DNA of 64,000 nt from contig OX326962.1 in the NCBI GenBank assembly GCA_946800325.1, positions 1 through 64,000 of the forward strand, read 5' to 3'. Every line of letters begins with the position of its first letter. Within the stretch, counting starts at the first letter, position 1. The notes under the pieces were generated by a model. That model was not told where the DNA came from. It did no database searches and saw nothing but the letters and a program-made list of their open reading frames with translations. Positions 55,640-64,000 of this stretch are shown in pieces. The translations under genes and the position numbers were made by a program. Source of the DNA: Luzula sylvatica (taxonomy: Eukaryota; Streptophyta; Magnoliopsida; Poales; Juncaceae).

Positions 55640-56690
55640 GGTAGGTTCGTTGGATGACTTAGTAACTACATTGCAAAGGCAATTAGAAATGAGATATAGA
55701 GATATCGCCATTCTACAACAAAAGAATAATGAAAGTCAGGCAATACGTTAATCAATGCACAGTTTCCACATTAGCCAAGGATTGATGACAACAGAGAGGT
55801 GCCTCGCCACCAGACATGCGCACTACCGACACTCAACCTACTGCCATTCCTACGCAACAGCTCCTGACAAGAAAGGATATTCCAGAAATTCTCGCTAGTC
55901 AACTCCAGTTAGTGGGGGCAGGTTTGGGAGTTTCCCCTATCAAGAAGAAAGGGGCGCGCAGCGGGGACCATACCCACCAGAATTCGACGCTATTCCCTAT
56001 CCAAAGGGCGGAGCTTGTGCCAAAGTGCAAAATGTTCAATGGTGAAGGAACAAAGATGATAAGTCCAGATCAACACCTGGCACATTTATTGGCAACTTGT
56101 GGGAATACCATAGGAAATGATGTGCTCTTACTAAGAAAATTCCCCCCTCGGAGGTTCTGCTTTTGAGTGCCCCTCCCTAACGGTAGCATAAGGTCATTGG
56201 ATGAGATGGTGAGTGCCTTTCGAGTCCAATTTTCTATTGCAAGTGACAAGATCGGTCTTGCTGACCTAGCTAGCACAAAACCGAAGCGCCGGGGAGTCTA
56301 TTCCCGGCTACATCACCAGGTGGAGAAATCTCAGCATTCGGTGTGAGCGACCGATTGCACAATCTGAAGCTGTTGACTTCTTGCTAAAAAACATAGAGAA
56401 TTGGATGGCACCCTTCTTAGGCATTGCCAAGATCACTACTTTCCAAGATTTGATTTGATCTCTTGCGTGTCAAGATTGGAGAGCACCGGCCACTCAGTTT
56501 GGCCAAGCTCCCAAGGATCTAAACCTCGACGGGAGAAAGAAGATATTCAGAAGGCTGAAACCAAAATGGTTAGGGTGTCTGATGAGCTAAGGAAGCCAGT
56601 CGCAAACACCAACGCCTCTGGTTCTAATCAAGCGAAGCCAACACTAGGAGGTGGCAACTACAGGTCACAGGGCCCCACACGAGCAGGCTA
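55640..56690 (+). mobile_element. Ty3/gypsy gag remnant
   Basis: In order and in changing frames: SLDDLVTTLQRQLEMRYRDI (coiled coil); VPKCKMFNGEGTKMISPDQH, then LAHLLATCGNTIGNDVLLLR and KFP; IGLADLAS, then PGESIPGYITRWRNLSIRCE and AVDFLLKNIENWMAPFL; and a basic tail up to 56690. This is the gag domain of a gypsy element, with at least three frame changes and stops. GC element 35 sits in frame between the coiled coil and the first core block. Confidence 0.85.
55951..55966 (+). repeat. GC micro-element 35 (exact), inside gypsy gag
   Basis: Exact copy reading Gly-Ala-Arg-Ser-Gly within the gag-derived frame (KKK...DHTHQN). Confidence 0.92.
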
Positions 56691-58028
56691 ATGTAGTTCA
56701 CAGTATGAGCAATGACGTCACCAGAACCCTGGATTGTTCACCTAGCTCAGAGAACACGAAGGTTGCTTAGAAAGCGTTAGGGCATAAAATGACAGAATGA
56801 GATCACACCAGTGGTACGCTCCAAAGACTGTTGAAAACAAAGGGAGTGAACAGACAAAGAAGAGAAGAGGAGCTTATTCAATACATAAAGAAAGAAGAGA
56901 CTACTAACGTAGTCTCGATAAAGGGATCATCTTTAGCCTCGAAACGTTAGTAGTTTCCCAAGCCACATACTCTAATTTCGGAACATTAGTCAAAGACGTT
57001 CCTCGCTCTTACTTAATAGGGCTCGGCTTATAGTAATAGGGCCTCATCACTAAACGTAGTTTCTTTTCCTCCTAAAAACTGGATTATTATACGTTGCCGT
57101 CACATTACTGAACTTATAGACGTGACTGTAGGACTTCTAGTAAATAGGCTGAGCTTACTTTGAATATAATATAATCTCAATGTATTTCCTTAGAATGTGG
57201 CTCCCTGTGGCTCGAAAGACTCTCATCTGTTTTTTCATCCTGGGATCATAGTTCAATGCCTACAAAAAGCTAATAAATCGACTTTCTCTTTGAGTCTGAA
57301 ATAGAGTCAAGCTTCCCTGAAAGACAACCTGAGTCACCTGGATTGGATTCTGATTATGGACAAAACCTGGCGCTGTTATGATCAATGCCACCGCCTTCTT
57401 TATTGCAAAGGGCTGGTCAAGCAAGCTACAATGGACTTCCTGGATAAGCTGGCTTCAAAGAGAAGTGAGAATTGTTTCTTTCCGAGTTCGATGTTGTTGA
57501 AACTCTCTTCCTCTTTGATTGAAAGAAAGAATTAGTGAAATGGGCTGATTCTGATATAATATAAGAGGTGAGCTTTGAAGTTTTCTCTTATAAGGCTCGT
57601 GCCACTTGCCGAGCTTCCAGATCCAACATCAATTCTTTGTGTCTTGCTCGAAAGAAAGCTTACTGACTCTTTCTGAGAGGTACCGTAGAGAAGAGAAGGA
57701 AAGACGGAGTATGGGTCCACCGCTAACGCTCCTTGTGCCGAGTGACGAGTGGATGCTTCCGCTTGTGAACTGGCATAAAGAGAAGAGTAAATGGTGAATG
57801 GATCAACTCCTTCCTTCTCAAGTCAGAGTGATTGGCGAATAGCCTGCTTCGGTAGATTCTTCTCATTCCTCCTCCTACTTTTCCAGCTTCTTTCCTGTTG
57901 GGAACTCCGTTTTGGTAGAGCGATCCTTCTTTCTTGTTTTCGGAACTTCCATTTCCACCACTGCCAGTTTCCACTTGACTCTGCCAACTACCTATGTCAC
58001 ACTCCCTCCTAAAGGGTGACAAGGAGGA

Positions 58029-58044
58029 GGGGCGCGCAGCGGGG
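58029..58044 (+). repeat. GC micro-element 36 (exact)
   Basis: Exact copy with flanks GGAGGA and AATC. Confidence 0.9.
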
Positions 58045-58458
58045 AATCGGAACTATAATCCAAATAGTGAGTCTGAACCACCGGCACTGAAATCAGTCAC
58101 TATATTCGTAGCTTGGTCTCCTCCCACACCTCCGCTTTCTAAAAGAAAGTATGAATCAATCAGCAAACCAAAGACCAATTCAATTGATTGCTTACAGGCT
58201 AGTCTTGATCTTGGACTCGGGATTCGTCATCAAAAGGCTATGAACTTATCCGGCAGTGAGACATTCCTTGCTAGCTCTCTTCCACGCTCCTTCCTCCCAC
58301 AACCATAGTGAGTGAGACTTATGAGCTGCTGGGCTTCCCTTCTTCTACCTTGCCATTCACTTATGAGTGTGACTTATGTTGACACAACCATAGGCAGTGG
58401 GACTTTTGACTGGTCTTTTTTTTCAGTCTTGCGGCGCTATTACAGCAAGGGCTCCGGT

Positions 58459-58474
58459 CCCCGCTGCGCGCCCC
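58459..58474 (-). repeat. GC micro-element 37 (exact)
   Basis: Exact copy in spacer. Confidence 0.9.
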
Positions 58475-59126
58475 TCGACGTTTTGTTTGATTGATCTTTC
58501 TCATCCTACCATATTCCTTTTTCCTGCACAAACTCTCCCAACTCGTTGAGTCATTCAGCCATATCTTTCTTTGTCTTCTTGAATGAGTAAGTTGCGCCAA
58601 AGTGGATTAAGGCGCTGTCTCACTTTCTCTTTATATAAGATCAACTGACCTTACTGAAAGTGAAGGATCTGAATAGGGCCTGTTGACTTCGTAGTATGCT
58701 CCGCGAAAGGCCCACAAAATCTTCTTCTTTTTCAGTGTGAAAGCCAGTGCGGGTCCCCATAAGAGCAAGACCCGGAAGATTGTTCATAACATAAAGGTCA
58801 GAATCAATTGAAAACAATAGATATAACAAGGAAAAGCCAAGCACAAAAGAAGATCTTGTATCTATCTATTCTCTTCTCATAGATACAGAAGGTCGGATAA
58901 AGGCGGGCTCCTTCTCTCTCGCCTATACGGAATGTTGGGACACTTGAACTTTCTCTCTTATCCACGGAAGAATTCGACGAACTCTTTCTATGTTCTAGTA
59001 CTGGAAGGAAGCTAGGGCGGTGTTATCTATGATCTTTCTAGTTCAGAGAAATTGCTGGCGAGTGATATAGTCTTTGGTTCGGGAGTATAGGGAGACAACC
59101 ATTGTAGATTCCAGCCGAGAAGACCA

Positions 59127-59142
59127 GGGGCGCGCAGCGGGG
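59127..59142 (+). repeat. GC micro-element 38 (exact), rps13 leader
   Basis: Exact copy ending 7 nt before the rps13 ATG, so almost certainly within its 5' untranslated leader, G-rich on the sense strand. Confidence 0.92.
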
Positions 59143-59149
59143 ATCAAGA

Positions 59150-59512
59150 ATGTTATATATCTCAGGAGCTAGATTACTTCCCGATGAACAAGTCAGAATT
59201 GCCTTAACTCAAATGGATGGAATTGGACCTCAAAAAGCCATTCAGCTTTGTTCTCGATTAGGTATCAGTGGGAACATCAAGATGAATGAGTTAACTAAGT
59301 ATCAGATCGACCAAATTGAACAAATGATAAGTCAAGATCATGTTGTTCATTGGGAATTGAAGAGGGGAGAACGAGCAGACATCGAACGATTCATTTCGAT
59401 TTCTTGTTATCGTGGAATTCGTCATCAAGATGGATTGCCCTGTAGGGGTCAACGAACTCATACTAATGCAAGGACTGCTCGCAAGCAAATTCGGAAATGC
59501 GCCGAAGTCTAA
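59150..59512 (+). CDS. rps13: Ribosomal protein S13
   Basis: A 120-aa small-subunit ribosomal protein near the subunit interface. MLYISGARLLPDEQVRIALT, MDGIGPQKAIQLCSRLGISG, ELTKYQIDQIEQMI, HWELKRGERADIERFISISC and YRGIRHQDGLPCRGQRTHTN, ARTARKQIRK match plant mitochondrial S13. The C-terminus has four extra residues (CAEV) compared with the usual 116 aa. Linkage rps13-nad1 exon 2-exon 3 is conserved in angiosperms. The leader carries a GC element. Confidence 0.97.
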   Translation: MLYISGARLLPDEQVRIALTQMDGIGPQKAIQLCSRLGISGNIKMNELTKYQIDQIEQMISQDHVVHWELKRGERADIERFISISCYRGIRHQDGLPCRGQRTHTNARTARKQIRKCAEV

Positions 59513-59721
59513 TGACTATCGTCCTTGTCTGATCAATCACTCATTCATTTCTACTGTGAAAGAAATGAAATTCAATAGTTCACTTTTTTTTCGATGTCAC
59601 TCACCGCTTACTAATCACGTATACGTATATACCCTTCGCCACTCCACGTCTGGCTCGTCTTGGTCTCGCTCACTTCGCCCGCCTATCGTATCGGCTTCGT
59701 CCGTCAAGTGACTTCTTCCGT

Positions 59722-59737
59722 CCCCGCTGCGCGCCCC
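59722..59737 (-). repeat. GC micro-element 39 (exact)
   Basis: Exact copy between rps13 and nad1 exon 2. Confidence 0.9.
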
Positions 59738-60170
59738 TCACTCTCGCTCATAACTGGAAGTTTTCTCTATGTAGTGGTCGTCGTGAAGCTTCTAAGAAGC
59801 GACTAGTCGCTTCCCGAATGCCCTTTCTGGTACTAATGAATGTGTATAGTATAGTCTTTGAAATGCCTCCCCTTTCCTTGCTGCCAACGCACGCTAGACG
59901 GAGATTCAGCAAGCTACCTTGCATTCGTTCAACGCTAGCTTTTAGCCCTTCCTGACTGCTTCAATGGATGTTAATGATCGTGTCGTCGACATCCATTTCA
60001 GTCTGATTAGATATGTCATTGACCAAAATCTCTTCTTTCTCTTTTGTCTTTTCGGATTCCGAGGAAACCGATCCTAACATAATCTTTCTTTGAGGAGCTG
60101 GGCGATGCCTCATAATAAGATCAAGATGTCTCCGACGCGACGACCGGACTTCCACTATTTGGATTGGGGA

Positions 60171-60186
60171 GGGGCGCGAAGCGGGG
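60171..60186 (+). repeat. GC micro-element 40 (variant)
   Basis: One substitution at position 9: GGGGCGCGAAGCGGGG. It lies 113 bp before intron domain V, so probably inside the trans-spliced half-intron. Confidence 0.87.
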
Positions 60187-60395
60187 ATATGCTGCGGCGC
60201 TATCAGCCCCAGGCGGATACCCCCCTGCTTCCACGGTCCGCTTACCAAGGAAGAGATGCGGGAGGACCTGGGGCCAGAGCAAGTTGGGTTGGGGTATAGA
60301 GCCGTAAGCGCGGTGGGGGTGACAGAGGACGTGCTCGTACGGTTCAGAGTTGGGTATTATATTCTCGCGGATTGTTGGGAACGAAGGCCCTCTAT

Positions 60396-60478
60396 ATTCG
60401 AAATATGCCTTTCTAGGAGCATTACGATCTGCAGCTCAAATGGTCTCTTATGAAGTTTCTATTGGTCTGATTCTTATT
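60396..60478 (+). CDS. nad1: NADH dehydrogenase subunit 1, exon 2
   Basis: Exactly 83 bp, the standard length of this exon. It encodes (N)[18 protein letters not shown] and EVSIGLILI of the complex I membrane subunit ND1, after a two-base partial codon completed by exon 1. The 5' border follows CTCTAT; the 3' border precedes GTGCGCC, a good group II intron start. Exon 1 is elsewhere and joined in trans. Confidence 0.95.
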
Positions 60479-61893
60479 GTGCGCCTTGTGAGCACGTTTG
60501 GGCGAAGGCAATCGCTCGGATCTTCCTCTAACCCAACCCGGGAACGGGACCGGAGGGAACCGCAGCATGAGGAATGTCCGCGTCTCGTCGCAAGGCTCAT
60601 TTGGACTTTTGGGTCATAGGGCGGACAGTGCAGTCCGGGGCACAAGGGTCCTGGTACTACCCAGGTGCGAATAACCCCGGAGGTGACTGCAATGAGCAGG
60701 CAGAAATATCATTCACCGGCCTAAACGACGAGCAAACACTCGAACGTGAGAGCAAGGGATCACCCAACGAATGGACGAGCGAACATGAGGGAGGGGAGAG
60801 GGAGGCAAGAGAACCATGCGGCGCATAGAAGTGGCGGTCCCAATCCACTCTGAAAAAAGCAAATAACTGCAATTTGAAGCCCGTCGGGGGGCATTCTCCA
60901 CGCGGTACGGGGCCAAGGCCCGAATGTATGGGTGACAGATCGGCCATAGGAGTACTCCGGGATATACACCAGGGCAACTAATGTTGAGCATACGACAATG
61001 CCGCCCATTTTCATTTCGTGGAAGTCCCCGGCGGAGGAAAGGGCTGTAGGTGAAACGCGTTCTGCTTATTAGGGCACATCAATTGTTCCTATGGGGGGCC
61101 GTGCGTGCTGGTATAGATGATGATGAAAGGCGGGCCGCTTTCTTTCTTTCACCGGTACTAATCTCTTAATAGGCGGCTAGCAAAGCTGAATAGGAAAGGG
61201 GGCGACTGATGAGTGCCTAGTAAGAAAAAGAAAAAACAAACAATGTCTAATATGGCTGGCGTTTAGTATAGCCAAATCAAGATGAGACGGGACGGACTTT
61301 CAGAGGCCGTTAGGGACTACCAGAGGAAAGCCCGCCCCCGCTAGCTAACATAGATATATATTCTGGGCTCGAAATTGAGAATCTCTTCCCGACCAGGCCA
61401 GGCAGACCGGGCCACCACTTGGGATGGGAATGGTTCAGCCCACATGCATCATTTGATGAAAGCACTCCAGTCCAGTCGCCCCCGATCAGTGGCTTGTCAA
61501 CCACCGGACGTCGAGCTCCTCAGCAAATGACCTCGGGGTTGGGGCAAGACAGCACATGAAGAGTTCGCTCAAGGACCACAAACTCTCGTTAGCAGGATGC
61601 CGCCCGAGACGGAGCTGGGAACCCACCCTTCCTTGGGCTTGGCTTGCCCCGACGACATCTAAATCAAGGGCTAGGTAGGGCTTATCATAAAAGAAAGCAG
61701 TGACGCCTTTTGCGCCTAAAGCACATATCCCACTGCTGCTGATTCACCCGAAAATGCAATGCTCTTCACACGAAAGTTTGCAGTTCAGCCCTCTTCCCCC
61801 ATGCGGAGTCACAGGCAGCGCCTCGGAAAAAAGCACGGACGAGCCACATGCAGGGAAACTTGCACGTGTGGTTCTGGCCGGGGACCCCGGTAT
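60479..61893 (+). other. nad1: nad1 cis-spliced group II intron (i477)
   Basis: A 1415-bp intron starting GTGCGCC. Domain V is at 61841-61874 (GAGCCACATGCAGG-GAAA-CTTGCACGTGTGGTTC as a 34-nt hairpin). A short domain VI-like hairpin GCCGGGGACCCCGG follows, and the intron ends TAT at 61893. No maturase frame is evident inside. Confidence 0.9.
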
Positions 61894-62085
61894 ACTGTAC
61901 TAATATGTGTAGGTTCCTGTAATTTGAGTGAGATTGTTATGGCGCAAAAGCAGATATGGTTCGGTATTCCCTTGTTCCCTGTATTGGTTATGTTCTTTAT
62001 TTCTTGTCTAGCAGAAACTAATCGAGCTCCGTTTGATCTCCCGGAAGCGGAAGCTGAATTAGTTGCAGGCTATAATGTAGAATAT
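61894..62085 (+). CDS. nad1: NADH dehydrogenase subunit 1, exon 3
   Basis: Exactly 192 bp, the standard length. It encodes [40 protein letters not shown] and [24 protein letters not shown]. The [16 protein letters not shown] block is the quinone-site loop of ND1. The exon ends at TAT; downstream exons 4-5 are not in this window and join in trans. Confidence 0.96.
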
Positions 62086-62210
62086 GCGCGGGATGCGATC
62101 CTTAATAGTTCACTGTTGGCGGAAGCCAATGTCTCGGGGACTCATTCTGACTGAAACAAGGGGTGGGTCTTTACCAACTTCCAAACCCAAGATTGAGGGA
62201 AGAAAATCGA
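62086..62210 (+). other. nad1: 5' half of trans-spliced nad1 intron 3 (i669)
   Basis: The exon 3 border is followed by GCGCGGGATGCG where a group II intron normally has GTGCG. The second base is C; a C-to-U edit would restore it. The end of the half-intron cannot be seen; it may extend past the GC element at 62211. Confidence 0.7.
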
Positions 62211-62226
62211 GGGGCGCGCAGCGGGG
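62211..62226 (+). repeat. GC micro-element 41 (exact)
   Basis: Exact copy 125 bp after exon 3, probably inside the i669 half-intron transcript; followed by T. Confidence 0.9.
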
Positions 62227-62460
62227 TCTTCATTCTTCATTCGAAACTCATGAATGCCGGGTCGGAGGTTTCTTCCTTGTTATCAAAAAGGGGAGTTGGG
62301 TAAAGCAAACTCCCTCCTTGGACGAGCACGGAGCTTAGTCAAGTAGAACCGGGTTGCGTTGCTTGATGCTCCGATCGAAAACAAATAAGTGGTGCCAGTA
62401 CGACAGAATATGCGTGAGAAAGGTCAATCCCTTGATCAAAAAAGGAAAAACTGGGCATTT

Positions 62461-62476
62461 CCCCGCTGCGCGCCCC
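62461..62476 (-). repeat. GC micro-element 42 (exact)
   Basis: Exact copy in spacer. Confidence 0.9.
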
Positions 62477-62847
62477 TCAGCTTCCATCTAACAATATCGT
62501 GGCAACGTAGACCTCAGTGGGTTTATTGGATCCTGGGGAACCATCACAAGTACGGCCGGCCTATAGAACGAGAATGCCGTGTCGTCCAGCGGAGCTTAGA
62601 AGAAGGTGACTCGGAGCCTAAGGAAGGTGACTCGCGCAGACAGCTGGCTCCTTTTCAATAGCGCCGGAATAGCCAAACCAACCCAGCTGGCTGGTCAATC
62701 TCAGTGATCTTATCGGCCGGCAAACCGGAGACGGACGACCACAGTCCCGACCTTACCAGCACCGGAGGTTGACTAATCAATGAAGCCCCTCAACCGCTTT
62801 TCTGACAAACTCCACCTTGATATAGACTTTCTATTGATGGAGTTGGA

Positions 62848-62863
62848 GGGGTGCGCAGCGGGG
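62848..62863 (+). repeat. GC micro-element 43 (variant)
   Basis: One substitution at position 5: GGGGTGCGCAGCGGGG. Confidence 0.86.
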
Positions 62864-63463
62864 ACTACCACGGAATCCATCCATCCCGGCTTCGTCACCA
62901 AAGCGTCACGACACCAAGGGTTCCCTTTCTCTTTTGTCTCCAGTGGGGGCCCAATCAGTCGGAGCGCTACGTAAGGCCGACCACTACGCCACGTCTGGCT
63001 GAGGCGGGCAGCAAGCGGGGGAGAGTCAAGTCAAGTACAACAACCTTGGGGTGGGACGTTAGTACTCAACTAGGGTTGCTTCTCAGCGCTAATCTTGCGT
63101 TTTGAAGCAGGTTTTGAGTTGTAGCGCGCTAGCACGCCTTCCCTACTTATCTAATTTCGGAAAGATTGAGCAGTCTTTTATTATGATGACCTGGTCGAGA
63201 GAGTACGATACATCGGTGTAAAAGATGGAGTGGGATCAGCGGAAGGTTGCCGAAGACTATAAGGAGATGGCTGGAGGGACGATAGACACTTTGTTCAGTG
63301 GTAGGAGCCGAGCAATAAGGTCGAAGGGGCTGGGGACCCATTTTTCGTGTCGAAGATGACTGGTACCGAATCGACAAATGAATGGCCGAAGCTACAAAGG
63401 AAAGGCGAACTCGATCACGGCGATTTTCATTCCCGGGCAGGAGAAAGGGTACGTTGTCAGCGA

Positions 63464-63479
63464 GGGGCGCGCAGCGGGG
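63464..63479 (+). repeat. GC micro-element 44 (exact)
   Basis: Exact copy with flanks GCGA and ATCG. Confidence 0.9.
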
Positions 63480-64000
63480 ATCGTCCGTATCTGAGATGCA
63501 AGTAAACGTGGCCACAATCGAACCATTCACCTCCCTGGAATTCACTCCCTCGTATGGTTCAATTCAGTGCCTTTGGTCCGCTAGCTGTGTTACCTCGAGT
63601 ATGCGTTTCTGGGGCACCCGAATATGAAGCTAAGACTTCAGAACTGAGCTCAACGACTTGGCATTGGAAAATAAAGGAAAGATCTGTCAGATTGGGAAGC
63701 TCATGATGTGCCTAGTAAGGATTCCTTCGTGTTCTCTTATTCGCTGGACTCCGCCTCCCGACTCCTTTAAAGGGCGCGATACCTAATTATAGGGCGGGAA
63801 AAGGTACTGCGTTAGTGGAAGTAGTTGGGCCTGAAGCTCAAAATGGTATCGGCTAGTCAAAGGCAAGAGTACCCCTCTTTTCTTTCGCCACTTCAAGGCA
63901 GGCACGAGTCAGTCCGTTTGTCAGACTGACAGCTCATCTATTATCTTCTATTCAATTGCCTTATCTGTTTTGATCCTCTCTTCTGGACTGTTCGCTCTAT

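Larger units (their letters stand above)
56691..59126. other. Spacer between gypsy gag and rps13
   Basis: GC elements 36 and 37. Open frames of 99-104 codons near 57723-58308 have no recognisable domain. 56870-57180 is AT-rich with repeated ACGTTAGTAG/AACGTAGT words. The last 200 bases are the rps13 5' flank. Confidence 0.45.
59513..60395 (+). other. nad1: 3' half of trans-spliced nad1 intron 1 (i394) and spacer
   Basis: The intron upstream of nad1 exon 2 is trans-spliced in seed plants, so its 3' part must lie here; where it begins cannot be seen. Domain V is at about 60299-60345 (GAGCCGTAAGCG ... CGTACGGTTC) and the intron ends CCCTCTAT at 60395. Two GC elements (59722 and 60171) lie upstream of domain V. 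Confidence 0.7.
62227..64000. other. Spacer to the end of the window
   Basis: GC elements 42-44. Frames of 84-132 codons on both strands lack recognisable domains; several exist only because the GC element has no stop in any frame. A stretch near 62500-62545 resembles 55292-55340. Confidence 0.45.

Noticed and set aside
62110..62200. [17 protein letters not shown] as nad1 exon 4
   Set aside because: The known ND1 sequence after NVEY is different, and exon 3 ends by length at 62085; this is half-intron sequence.
1657..63479. GC elements as a CRISPR array or G-quadruplex set
   Set aside because: They are dispersed in both orientations with no regular spacing, and each has only two G-runs, too few for an intramolecular quadruplex.
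1657..63479. GC elements as the Bpu repeats of Cycas mitochondria
   Set aside because: Bpu elements are about 36 bp with a different sequence; these share neither length nor motif.

Overview
The window is a stretch of a seed-plant mitochondrial genome, most likely an angiosperm. It carries native mitochondrial tRNAs (trnF-GAA, trnP-UGG, trnS-UGA, trnD-GUC, trnI-CAU), the genes atp6, cox3, cob, rps14, rpl5 and rps13, and exons 2 and 3 of the trans-spliced gene nad1. These are embedded in long spacers full of fragments of nuclear retrotransposons and of mitochondrial linear-plasmid polymerase genes. Several codons that are usually RNA-edited in flowering plants already have the edited base, so editing may be reduced. 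The species cannot be named from the sequence.

Layout. 1-618: trnF, trnP, trnS. 755-3975 (-): decayed family-B DNA polymerase (copy A). 6008-8022 (+): atp6, then cox3. 8-15 kb: spacer. 15.2-17.7 kb: a phage-type RNA polymerase remnant (+) facing a third, truncated DNA polymerase (copy C, -). 20-33 kb: copia, gypsy and reverse-transcriptase scraps, plus a nuclear gene piece that keeps its spliceosomal intron. 33.7-34.6 kb: trnD (-) and trnI (+). 36.1-38.8 kb (-): a full-length 886-aa plasmid-type DNA polymerase (copy B). 41.9-44.8 kb (-): the classical rpl5-rps14-cob cluster. 45-48 kb: LINE and gypsy scraps. 52.5-54.5 kb (+): a 664-codon membrane-protein ORF I do not recognise. 55.6-56.7 kb: gypsy gag remnant. 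59.1-62.1 kb (+): rps13 and nad1 exons 2-3 with group II intron parts.

The most unusual feature is a dispersed GC-rich micro-element, GGGGCGCGCAGCGGGG. I found 44 copies in both orientations (38 exact, 6 variants), about one per 1.5 kb. One copy lies in a short direct repeat whose partner lacks it, giving a filled/empty pair next to cox3. Copies sit in frame inside three plasmid polymerase genes and inside nuclear-derived retrotransposon fragments, but in none of the standard mitochondrial coding exons or tRNAs. The unit has no stop codon in any of its six frames. It behaves like the mobile GC clusters known from yeast mitochondria.

The standard genes serve oxidative phosphorylation (atp6, cox3, cob, nad1) and mitochondrial translation (rpl5, rps13, rps14, tRNAs). 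The polymerase genes are remnants of selfish linear plasmids.
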